A stretch of DNA of 12,823 nucleotides, from assembly GCA_038241255.1 (NCBI GenBank), contig JBBRFW010000088.1, positions 1 through 12,823 of the forward strand, in the 5' to 3' direction. This document shows, piece by piece, positions 7,483-12,823 of this stretch (position 1 is the first letter of the stretch; each line of letters starts with the position of its first letter). Source of the stretch: Schlegelella_A sp038241255 (GTDB taxonomy: Bacteria > Pseudomonadota > Gammaproteobacteria > Burkholderiales > Burkholderiaceae_C). Under the pieces are notes generated by a model. The model worked only from the letters and a program-made list of their open reading frames with translations, ran no database searches and had not been told where the DNA came from. Position numbers and translations under genes: made by a program.

Positions 7483-10139
7483 CCGCGACGATCGGGCGCT
7501 AACGACGCCTCGGCATCGGGCGACCAGTGATCGCGCCGGCAAAGGCCGCGCGCATCGCAATGCTCGCAGGCCGAGGCCTCGCCGAGCGGCGGCAGCGCCG
7601 CGCCGGCGCGGAGCCGCCGCAGGTCCTCGGCCACGCCGTCGACGAGTGCCGTTGCCGTCGCGGCGACGTCCTTGTGCTCGTGCATCTTGAGGCCCTGGGG
7701 CGCGTCCATCGCCAAGTAGAAAGCGCGCAGCGGCAGCGAGCTCTCGGCGCCGACCAGCGACGCGTAGAACGCGAGTTGCGTGTCCTCGAGACGATCGTCG
7801 ACCCTCTCCTTGAGCTTGCTCGAGCTGCCGGTCTTGTAGTCGATGAGCTCGAGGCGCCGGCCGCCGTCGACCACGTCGATGCGGTCGACGACTCCATGCA
7901 GCGCCACGCCACCGAGCACCTCCGGCGATGCCCGCAGGTCGACTTCGCCGCGCGACCAGGCCGCGCCCGCCGCTTCGCGTTCGTGAAGCCACTGGATGTA
8001 GCGAGGCACGAGGACGTCGAACGACGCGCTGAACGGCAGGAACGCGGCTTCGTCGAGGCCATTCGACTCCAGGCTCGCCGCGCCGATGGCCTGCAGCCGG
8101 GCCGTATCGGCGGCGATGCTGGCGCCCGGCTCGCGACCGCGGTGGAAGTCGTGCAGGACCTCGTGCAACCATTGACCGTAGTCGCGCTTTTCGACCTCGG
8201 CGTCGAGCTCGTCGACGGCGCGCAGGCCGAGCACGCTCTGCGTGAAGAAGCGATAGGGACAGTCGCGCAGCGCCTCGAAGGTGCTGGCCGAGAGTCGGCG
8301 CGGCAGGCGGTCGGCGTCGACCGAGGGCGCGCTGCGGCCGATCGGCGTCGGCACGATCGCCTTTTCGACGCGGGCGTCGAGCCAAGGGCGCCAGGCAGAG
8401 CCGCGCTCGGCGAGAGCAAGGCCGAGCCGGTCGACGAACGGGCTGTTGGCGAGCGGATCCGCACCATCGGCGCGACGACGGAACAAGGTCACGGCCGGCA
8501 GGCGCAGCAGCTGAGCGAACGCGAGCAGCTCGGCTTCTCGCTGCGCGACGGGATCGGCGAGCCCGAGGGACTGCGCGACGCCGCGCGACAGCAGCGAATC
8601 GGGGGCGTTCAATGCGCCGAGCCGGCGGTCGTCGGCGCCAGGCAGGATCGCGGCTGCGAACGGGCGCAGCATCGCTCGCGCCAATGGCGTGATCACGACA
8701 TCAGCCGGCAGGGGCATCGACTCGGCGTCGACGGGATCAGGCGGCACGAAGGTCTCGCGCTCGAGGACGTCGTCGACCCAGCGCGTGAAATCGGCAAGCG
8801 GCATGGGCTCGAGATCGGCGGCGAGCTGCGCGCGACGGGCGGTATCGAGCGGCGGATCGATGCCGAGGGCCGCGAGCGCCTGCCGACCCGCGACATCGCT
8901 GCGCAGGCGCGCGAGCGCGCCTGCGCGTTCGAGCGCGGCCGACAGGACGTCAAGCCAGTCGACCAGCGTTCGCCGCGCGGTGCGCGCCAGGCCTTCGACG
9001 ATCGCCACCGCATCGTCGCGCAGCGCTCCCGCCCCCGTGTCGAGCGGCAGGCGGGCCAGGCCGAGCGCGTCGGCGACCTGGGCTTTGCGCAAGGCCGCTT
9101 CGAGCGACTCGAGCGCGGCACCGCGGGTGGCGCCGAGCGGTGCCGACTTCAGCCAGTCGAGCCAGGCATCCGCGCTGGCATCGCGGCGCGCCGCCGAGAG
9201 CAGCCCCATGATCATCGCGCCGGCGCGCGTCGTTGCGAGCTTCCAGCCCGTCTCGTCGCGCAGGACGACGGCGCTGCGCTCGAGCAACGCGCGGATGCGC
9301 CGGACCAGCGCCCGATCCTGCGCGATCAGGACGACGGGTGTTTCGCCGCGCTCGACGTGCGCCAGCACCTGCGCGGAGGTGGCCGCGGCCTCGTCCTCGA
9401 AGCCGTCGCAGACGTGAAACGCCGGCGCGACGGCGGGCACGCGGGCGAAGGGCTCGGCAAGGTCGACGTCGGTGTCGACCCGCAGCGCGGGCGCAGCGGC
9501 GCGCTCGAGCAGCGCCTGTGCGAGAGGATCGACGCCGCCGGCGACGACCATGACCCACGCCGCCGGCCGCAAGGCGAAGAGGCGATCGGTCGCGCTCCCT
9601 TTCGACCGCGCCGCCCACTCGAGCGCGAAATGCGCGAGCAACTTTTCCTTGCCACCCGGCCCCCCCTGCGCCTGCACCGCCTCGCGCGCACGCACCCACC
9701 ACCCGCCTCGCTCCTCCGGCGCGACCAGTGTGGCGGCGGCGATCAGCTGGTGCGCGGTCGCGACCGCGCGCGCGGCGCCCTGGGCGAAGCCGCGCGGATC
9801 GCGCCGCGGCCAATCGCCTGCCCACGGTTGGCTGCCGAGGTGATGCATCGCGAGCAAGATGTCGTGCGCCGTGCCCCAGCCGAGCTCGCCGGCGCCACGC
9901 CGCGACGGCGGGCCGAGCGATGCCGCGAGCGTCCACGTCGTCTCGAGGCGCGGCATCCAGTCGCCGCCAAGGGCGAAAGCGCGTCGCGCGGGCGCCAACA
10001 ATTGCACGAACGGAACCAGCACCACGACGTCGCGCAGGGACACGCGGTCGTCAGCGGACCAGGACCGGACGCGCTGCGCCACCGCTTCCCAAGGTGCCGG
10101 GCCGGAGACATCGACGACCGAGCGGACTATCGTCGCCAT
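7479..10139 (-). CDS. addB: AddB-type PD-(D/E)XK nuclease with Fe-S cluster motif
   Basis: This is the partner nuclease subunit of AddAB, 886 residues. The N-terminal half is a helicase-like region without a visible Walker A, so it probably does not hydrolyse ATP, like RexB-type AddB proteins. The C-terminal half is a complete nuclease: C627 (RDCPYRFF), H659, GVVDRID (D752), LIDYKTG (D767, K769), Q788 and Y792. An iron-staple cluster is completed by C858-X2-C861-X5-C867, the cysteine arrangement known from AddB and related iron-staple nucleases. The ATG at 10139 is chosen because upstream residues lie in the intergenic region shared with trxA and have no family character; no clear SD precedes it (pyrimidine-rich leader). 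It is divergent from trxA with 127 bases between, and addA follows with a 4-base overlap. Family and motifs are clear; the symbol rests on the pairing. Confidence 0.9.
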   Translation of the reverse strand: MATIVRSVVDVSGPAPWEAVAQRVRSWSADDRVSLRDVVVLVPFVQLLAPARRAFALGGDWMPRLETTWTLAASLGPPSRRGAGELGWGTAHDILLAMHHLGSQPWAGDWPRRDPRGFAQGAARAVATAHQLIAAATLVAPEERGGWWVRAREAVQAQGGPGGKEKLLAHFALEWAARSKGSATDRLFALRPAAWVMVVAGGVDPLAQALLERAAAPALRVDTDVDLAEPFARVPAVAPAFHVCDGFEDEAAATSAQVLAHVERGETPVVLIAQDRALVRRIRALLERSAVVLRDETGWKLATTRAGAMIMGLLSAARRDASADAWLDWLKSAPLGATRGAALESLEAALRKAQVADALGLARLPLDTGAGALRDDAVAIVEGLARTARRTLVDWLDVLSAALERAGALARLRSDVAGRQALAALGIDPPLDTARRAQLAADLEPMPLADFTRWVDDVLERETFVPPDPVDAESMPLPADVVITPLARAMLRPFAAAILPGADDRRLGALNAPDSLLSRGVAQSLGLADPVAQREAELLAFAQLLRLPAVTLFRRRADGADPLANSPFVDRLGLALAERGSAWRPWLDARVEKAIVPTPIGRSAPSVDADRLPRRLSASTFEALRDCPYRFFTQSVLGLRAVDELDAEVEKRDYGQWLHEVLHDFHRGREPGASIAADTARLQAIGAASLESNGLDEAAFLPFSASFDVLVPRYIQWLHEREAAGAAWSRGEVDLRASPEVLGGVALHGVVDRIDVVDGGRRLELIDYKTGSSSKLKERVDDRLEDTQLAFYASLVGAESSLPLRAFYLAMDAPQGLKMHEHKDVAATATALVDGVAEDLRRLRAGAALPPLGEASACEHCDARGLCRRDHWSPDAEASLAPDRRG

Positions 10140-10162
10140 AGAGGGAACAGGGGAAGCTCGCA

Positions 10163-10180
10163 GCGACCAGGAAGGGTCGC
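10163..10180. repeat. Inverted repeat in the addB/trxA divergent region
   Basis: GCGACC (10163-10168) and GGTCGC (10175-10180) are perfect 6-bp arms around a 6-base centre. The pair lies 24 bases upstream of the addB start and just before a weak -10 for trxA. It could be an operator or a hairpin in the addB leader; the sequence alone does not decide. Confidence 0.4.
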
Positions 10181-10186
10181 GTATGT

Positions 10187-10192
10187 CAGAAT
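10187..10192 (+). promoter_or_regulatory. Weak candidate -10 (CAGAAT) for trxA
   Basis: CAGAAT at 10187-10192 is the best -10-like hexamer in the region divergent from addB, with no good -35. It would give a 5' leader of roughly 65-70 bases for trxA. Three copies of GCAGGC (starting at 10209, 10218 and 10248) lie in that leader. This is a tentative call. Confidence 0.25.
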
Positions 10193-10266
10193 GATTGTGC
10201 CCCTCGAAGCAGGCCTTGCAGGCTCGACTTCGGTCGCCACCTGGGGTGCAGGCACGAGGAATCCAA

Positions 10267-10596
10267 ATGAGCAGTGAGCTGATCACCCACACATCCGATG
10301 CGTCGTTCACCGCCGATGTTCTCGAGGCCGGCACGCCAGTACTCGTCGACTACTGGGCGGAGTGGTGCGGGCCGTGCAAGATGATCGCGCCCATCCTCGA
10401 CGAGGTCTCGAAGGACTACGACGGCAAGCTCCGCGTCGCCAAGATGAACGTCGACGAGAACCGCGACGTGCCGGCGAAATACGGCATCCGCGGCATCCCG
10501 ACGCTGATGCTGTTCAAGGACGGCCAGCTTGCCGCGACGAAGGTCGGCGCGCTCTCCAAGGCGCAGTTGACGGCCTTCATCGACTCTCACCTATAA
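10267..10596 (+). CDS. trxA: Thioredoxin 1
   Basis: This is the general cytoplasmic dithiol-disulfide reductase, feeding electrons from thioredoxin reductase to ribonucleotide reductase, PAPS reductase and methionine sulfoxide reductases. At 109 residues it matches E. coli TrxA (108-109). The active site WCGPC is at 33-37 (C34, C37), the buried aspartate is in VLVDYWAEW (25-33), and the cis-proline lies in RGIPT. The N-terminus (MSSELITHTSDASF) needs no signal peptide, so the protein stays in the cytoplasm. The ATG at 10267 is preferred over in-frame starts upstream because GAGGA (10256-10260) sits 6 bases before it. No terminator separates it from rho, whose promoter appears to lie inside the last 30 bases of trxA. 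The trxA-rho order is the same as in E. coli. Confidence 0.98.
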   Translation: MSSELITHTSDASFTADVLEAGTPVLVDYWAEWCGPCKMIAPILDEVSKDYDGKLRVAKMNVDENRDVPAKYGIRGIPTLMLFKDGQLAATKVGALSKAQLTAFIDSHL

Positions 10597-10597
10597 T
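10567..10597 (+). promoter_or_regulatory. Putative rho promoter embedded in the trxA 3' end
   Basis: TTGACG (10567-10572) and a consensus TATAAT (10592-10597) are separated by 19 bases, longer than the ideal 17. The -10 hexamer contains the trxA stop codon TAA (10594-10596), so the coding end and the promoter share bases. Transcription would start near 10604, leaving a leader of about 240 bases before rho. Confidence 0.6.
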
Positions 10598-10843
10598 CTC
10601 GGCCTAACGAAGGGGTCCGCGCGTCGCAGACGGCGGGCTCCGGCACGAGACACCTCCCGGCCCCTGGCCGGCGATCCACCCGATCGCCTGGATGCCAGCC
10701 GTCGGGTACAGCGCGAAGCGGACACCGCTTCTCCTCCCGATCGCCGTTGTTCCATCTTCGGTGCTGCGCCTGATGCAGCCCCGCCCGGGCACACGCCGCC
10801 GGGCTCCCCCCTGAGCTTTCCTGCGCCTCCCGCGCCCACTCCC
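10598..10843 (+). promoter_or_regulatory. rho 5' leader: hairpins, possible leader peptide, C-rich rut-like end
   Basis: This 246-base stretch between trxA and rho has no established gene. It contains two stable stems: CCGGCC (10657-10662) with GGCCGG (10666-10671), and GCCCGG (10783-10788) with CCGGGC (10799-10804). The last 40 bases (10804-10843) contain 24 C and only 6 G, the C-over-G bias typical of Rho-binding sites, and no Shine-Dalgarno precedes the rho ATG. A 40-codon open frame runs from ATG 10692 to TGA 10814, without an SD; E. coli has a short rhoL leader frame in the corresponding place. Rho is known to autoregulate through its leader in E. coli; the same here is inference. Confidence 0.5.
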
Positions 10844-12106
10844 ATGCACCTCTCCGAACTCAAAGCCATCCACGTCTCCGAGCTCATCAAAATGGGCGAG
10901 TCGCTGGAGATCGAGAACGTCGCCCGCATGAGGAAGCAGGAGCTGATGTTCGCGATCATGAAGAAGCGCGCCAAGGGCGGCGAGCAGGTCTTCGGCGACG
11001 GCGTGCTCGAGGTGCTCCCCGACGGCTTCGGCTTCCTGCGCTCGCCGGAGGCGAGCTACATGGCCTCGACCGACGACATCTACCTCTCGCCGAGCCAGGT
11101 GCGCCGCTTCAACCTTCACACCGGCGACATGGTCGAGGGCGAGGTCCGCGTTCCGAAGGACGGCGAGCGCTACTTCGCGCTGGTGAAGGTCGACAAGATC
11201 AACGACCTCCTGCCCGAGGAGAGCAAGCACAAGATCATGTTCGAGAACTTGACGCCGCTCTTCCCGAAGGAGCAGTTCAAGCTCGAGCGCGACATCAAGA
11301 ACGAAGAGAACATCACCAGCCGGATCGTCGACCTGATCGCGCCGATAGGCAAGGGCCAGCGCGCCCTTCTCGTCTCGGCGCCCAAGAGCGGCAAGACGGT
11401 GATGATGCAGAACCTCGCGCATGCGCTGATCGCCAACTACCCCGAGGTCTACCTGATCGTCTTGCTTGTCGACGAGCGGCCGGAGGAAGTTACCGAGATG
11501 CAGCGCACGGTGCGCGGCGAAGTCATCAGCTCGACTTTCGACGAGCCGGCCGCGCGCCACGTGCAGGTCGCCGAGATGGTGATCGAGCGCGCCAAGCGGC
11601 TGGTCGAGATGAAGAAGGACGTCGTGATCCTGCTCGACTCGATCACGCGCCTGGCCCGCGCCTACAACAACGTCCTGCCGTCATCGGGCAAGGTGCTGAC
11701 CGGCGGCGTGGACGCCAACGCGCTGCAGCGGCCGAAGCGCTTCTTCGGCGCGGCGCGCAACATCGAGGAAGGCGGGTCGCTGACGATCATCGGCACGGCG
11801 CTGGTCGAGACCGGCAGCCGGATGGACGAGGTGATCTACGAGGAGTTCAAGGGCACCGGCAACTGCGAAATCCACCTTGACCGCCGCATGTCCGAGAAGC
11901 GCGTCTACCCGTCGATCCTGCTCAACAAGTCGGGAACGCGGCGCGAGGAACTGCTGCTCAAGCCCGAGATCCTGCAGAAGAGCTGGATCCTGAGAAAGCT
12001 CCTCTACTCGATGGACGAGATCGAGGCGATGGAGTTCATCCTCGAGAAGATGAAGGCGACCAAGAACAACCTGGACTTCTTCGACATGATGCGGCGCGGC
12101 GGCTAG
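10844..12106 (+). CDS. rho: Transcription termination factor Rho
   Basis: Rho is the hexameric RNA-dependent ATPase that terminates transcription at C-rich sites. The 420-residue length matches E. coli (419), and the N-terminus MHLSELKAIHVSELI aligns with the E. coli start, fixing ATG 10844 despite the absence of an SD. Domains in order are the Rho N-terminal helical domain (1-45), a cold-shock-like RNA-binding domain with FGDGVLEVLPDGFGFLR (50-66), and the ATPase: Walker A APKSGKT (179-185), LLVDERPEEVTEM (207-219), Walker B VILLDSITR (261-269) and the Q-loop SGKVLTGGVDANAL (281-294). The residues around the bicyclomycin pocket look wild-type (DSITR). There is no long insertion of the kind seen in Actinobacteria or Bacteroidetes Rho. 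The gene lies between trxA and rpmE2, as in other betaproteobacteria. Confidence 0.98.
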   Translation: MHLSELKAIHVSELIKMGESLEIENVARMRKQELMFAIMKKRAKGGEQVFGDGVLEVLPDGFGFLRSPEASYMASTDDIYLSPSQVRRFNLHTGDMVEGEVRVPKDGERYFALVKVDKINDLLPEESKHKIMFENLTPLFPKEQFKLERDIKNEENITSRIVDLIAPIGKGQRALLVSAPKSGKTVMMQNLAHALIANYPEVYLIVLLVDERPEEVTEMQRTVRGEVISSTFDEPAARHVQVAEMVIERAKRLVEMKKDVVILLDSITRLARAYNNVLPSSGKVLTGGVDANALQRPKRFFGAARNIEEGGSLTIIGTALVETGSRMDEVIYEEFKGTGNCEIHLDRRMSEKRVYPSILLNKSGTRREELLLKPEILQKSWILRKLLYSMDEIEAMEFILEKMKATKNNLDFFDMMRRGG

Positions 12107-12126
12107 CCCGGGCACCGCTCCCGGCT
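12105..12126 (+). other. Stem-loop at the rho stop / rpmE2 promoter
   Basis: AGCCCGGG (12105-12112) pairs with CCCGGCT (12120-12126) with one bulged C and a 7-base loop. It overlaps the rho stop codon and touches the TACAAT hexamer that probably starts rpmE2 transcription. No T-run follows, so it is not a complete intrinsic terminator. Confidence 0.4.
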
Positions 12127-12133
12127 ACAATCG
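12126..12133 (+). promoter_or_regulatory. Putative rpmE2 -10 (TACAATCG)
   Basis: TACAAT (12126-12131) followed by CG matches the -10 style before dnaX and ffs. No recognisable -35 lies 16-18 bases upstream. It would produce a leader of about 72 bases before rpmE2, long enough for translational control by L31, as reported for E. coli rpmE; that is inference here. Confidence 0.45.
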
Positions 12134-12209
12134 TCCGCTCTTCGGAAAGTGCGCCTCTGGGCAGTCTCAGCGCGGCGTGGCTACCGGCACAACACAGCAA
12201 AGGCACCCC

Positions 12210-12470
12210 ATGAAAGAAGGCATCCACCCCGCGTATCGTGAAGTCTGCTTCGTCGATCTCTCCAATGGCTTCAAGTTCGTCACCCGCTCGTGCGCGCAGA
12301 CGCGCGAGACCGTGAAGATGGACGACGGCCGCGAGCTCCCGCTCTACAAGCTCGAGACGACCAGCGAGTCGCACCCGTTCTACACCGGCACTCAGAAGAG
12401 CGTCGATTCGCTCGGCGGCCGGGTCGAGAAGTTCCGCAACAAGTTCGCCCACCTCAGCGCGAAGAAATAA
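12210..12470 (+). CDS. rpmE2: Ribosomal protein bL31, type B (zinc-independent)
   Basis: L31 bridges the two ribosomal subunits near the central protuberance. This 86-residue protein starts MKEGIHPAYREVCF and contains the L31 signature SHPFYTGTQK in its C-terminal half, followed by GGRVEKFRNKF. It has the extended middle segment (TRETVKMDDGRELPLYKLE, 31-49) of type B L31 and no C-X2-C zinc ribbon; its two cysteines (13 and 28) are too far apart to form one. Type B forms work without zinc and often replace the zinc form under limitation, though in many betaproteobacteria the form beside rho is, as I recall, type B. The ATG at 12210 has a weak AAAGG (12199-12203) 6 bases upstream. A perfect intrinsic terminator follows 20 bases after the stop. 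Confidence 0.96.
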   Translation: MKEGIHPAYREVCFVDLSNGFKFVTRSCAQTRETVKMDDGRELPLYKLETTSESHPFYTGTQKSVDSLGGRVEKFRNKFAHLSAKK

Positions 12471-12490
12471 GGCGCCCGCCGCACCCGAGT

Positions 12491-12516
12491 AAAGGCAGCT
12501 TCGGCTGCCTTTTTTT
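12491..12516 (+). terminator. Intrinsic terminator after rpmE2
   Basis: AAAGGCAGC (12491-12499) and GCTGCCTTT (12504-12512) form a perfect 9-bp stem closed by a C(UUCG)G tetraloop, running into a tract of T to 12516. It ends the trxA-rho-rpmE2 transcription block and separates it from the glycosyltransferase gene. Confidence 0.95.
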
Positions 12517-12531
12517 GCGCGCCACGGGAGA

Positions 12532-12558
12532 GCAACAAAGGCCGCCGCTGCTTGTTGC
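12532..12558 (+). repeat. Inverted repeat just before the glycosyltransferase start
   Basis: GCAACAA (12532-12538) and TTGTTGC (12552-12558) are perfect 7-bp arms with a 13-base GC-rich centre, ending 3 bases before the ATG at 12562. It could be a regulator binding site or an RNA hairpin masking that start codon. Confidence 0.4.
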
Positions 12559-12561
12559 ATC

Positions 12562-12823
12562 ATGCGCGGTCGCCTCTTCCGACGCCGAGTGAACTCACCC
12601 AACCCTGCCCTCGTCAGCCAGCGCGAAGCCGCGCCGTTGCCGCGCCTGGCGCTCTTCGTCCTGAGCGCGGCGTACGTCCTGCCCGGCCTGTTCGGCCGCG
12701 ACCCGTGGAAAAGCGCGGACATCACTGCGTTCGGATACATCGTCAACATCGCGCAGGGCAAGACCTCGTGGTTGACGCCGACCGTCGGGGGGCTGCCCGC
12801 CGACGGTGCGCTGCTGCCGTACT
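12562..12823 (+). CDS. Probable ArnT/GT39-like membrane glycosyltransferase, N-terminal part (runs off right edge)
   Basis: Only 87 codons are visible. The N-terminus is basic (MRGRLFRRR), then a hydrophobic segment (about 29-43, LALFVLSAAYVLPGL) leads into GRDPWKSADITAFGY (45-59). The aromatic-proline GRDPWK motif after the first membrane helix is, as I recall, characteristic of betaproteobacterial family-39 (ArnT-like) glycosyltransferases found near rpmE. Such enzymes are polytopic inner-membrane proteins that transfer sugars from polyprenyl-phosphate donors to lipid A or other periplasmic acceptors. The start may be ATG 12562 or, in the same frame, GTG 12589; neither has a good SD. Transcription should be independent of rpmE2 because of the terminator at 12491-12516. 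The catalytic acidic residues cannot be fully judged in this fragment, so the acceptor is unknown. Confidence 0.6.
   Translation, partial: MRGRLFRRRVNSPNPALVSQREAAPLPRLALFVLSAAYVLPGLFGRDPWKSADITAFGYIVNIAQGKTSWLTPTVGGLPADGALLPY

Noticed and set aside
7483..8385. N-terminal extension of AddA by 301 residues
   Set aside because: The frame is open but lies wholly inside addB and translates to Arg/Ala-rich sequence; the ATG at 7482 gives a proper AddA N-terminus before Walker A and an ATGA overlap.
10209..10253. Three GCAGGC copies in the trxA leader
   Set aside because: The spacing is irregular and the hexamer is GC-rich, so chance recurrence is likely; not reported as a repeat array.
7527..10277. 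A plus-strand open frame of 916 codons opposite addB
   Set aside because: It is antisense to a gene with a full set of nuclease and Fe-S motifs; its Arg/Gly/Ala-rich translation shows no family character. Long antisense frames are expected at this GC content.
10604..11560. A minus-strand open frame of 318 codons across the rho leader and rho
   Set aside because: It is antisense to rho, which is certain, and has no domain character.
1..12823. Mobile elements, CRISPR arrays, tRNA or rRNA genes
   Set aside because: I found no terminal inverted repeats with a transposase, no spaced direct repeats, and no clover-leaf or rRNA-like stretch.

Overview
The window looks like a chromosomal housekeeping segment of a GC-rich betaproteobacterium. 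Three things support this. The DnaX zinc-knuckle spacing (C64-X13-C78-X2-C81-X2-C84) and surrounding sequence resemble Burkholderia/Ralstonia-type DnaX as I remember them. The order trxA-rho-rpmE2, flanked by a divergent AddAB-type helicase/nuclease pair, is familiar from that class. The Rho, thioredoxin and L31 proteins are all proteobacterial in character. Base composition looks uniform by eye, and I see no insertion sequence, prophage, tRNA or CRISPR array.

Layout. Positions 1-547 (minus) hold the N-terminal 182 codons of dnaX, which runs off the left edge. Divergent from it is a PurM-like (AIR-synthase-related) gene of unknown role (609-1754), then the small-type SRP RNA gene ffs (about 1803-1890), and 17 bp later a short gene for an apparently exported protein (1907-2164). 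These converge on a minus-strand block: addB (10139-7479), addA (7482-4171, sharing an ATGA overlap with addB) and, after a 100-bp gap containing a strong stem-loop, a pseudokinase-HDOD fusion gene (4070-2184). Rightward from the divergent addB/trxA intergenic region come trxA (10267-10596), rho (10844-12106) with a 246-base C-rich leader, and rpmE2 for a cysteine-motif-free L31 (12210-12470). A perfect intrinsic terminator follows, then the start of an ArnT/GT39-like membrane glycosyltransferase (12562 to the right edge).

How the parts work together. AddAB would process double-strand breaks for recombination, and all expected helicase, nuclease and Fe-S motifs are present. DnaX is the clamp-loader ATPase, Ffs RNA is the core of the signal recognition particle, thioredoxin is the general disulfide reductase, and Rho terminates transcription. 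The pseudokinase-HDOD protein is the least understood member and the best candidate for something new: its kinase fold has lost the catalytic lysine, the metal-binding DFG aspartate and the HRD-loop asparagine, and it sits behind addBA.

Regulatory signals. A recurrent promoter -10 motif of the form TANAAT-C-G/T lies before dnaX, ffs, rho and rpmE2, with a GATAATCG variant before the purM-like gene. The rho -10 contains the trxA stop codon, and the dnaX motif is close enough to the ATG to suggest a leaderless mRNA. The rho leader ends in a G-poor, C-rich stretch with no Shine-Dalgarno sequence, as expected for a Rho-utilisation site used in autoregulation.
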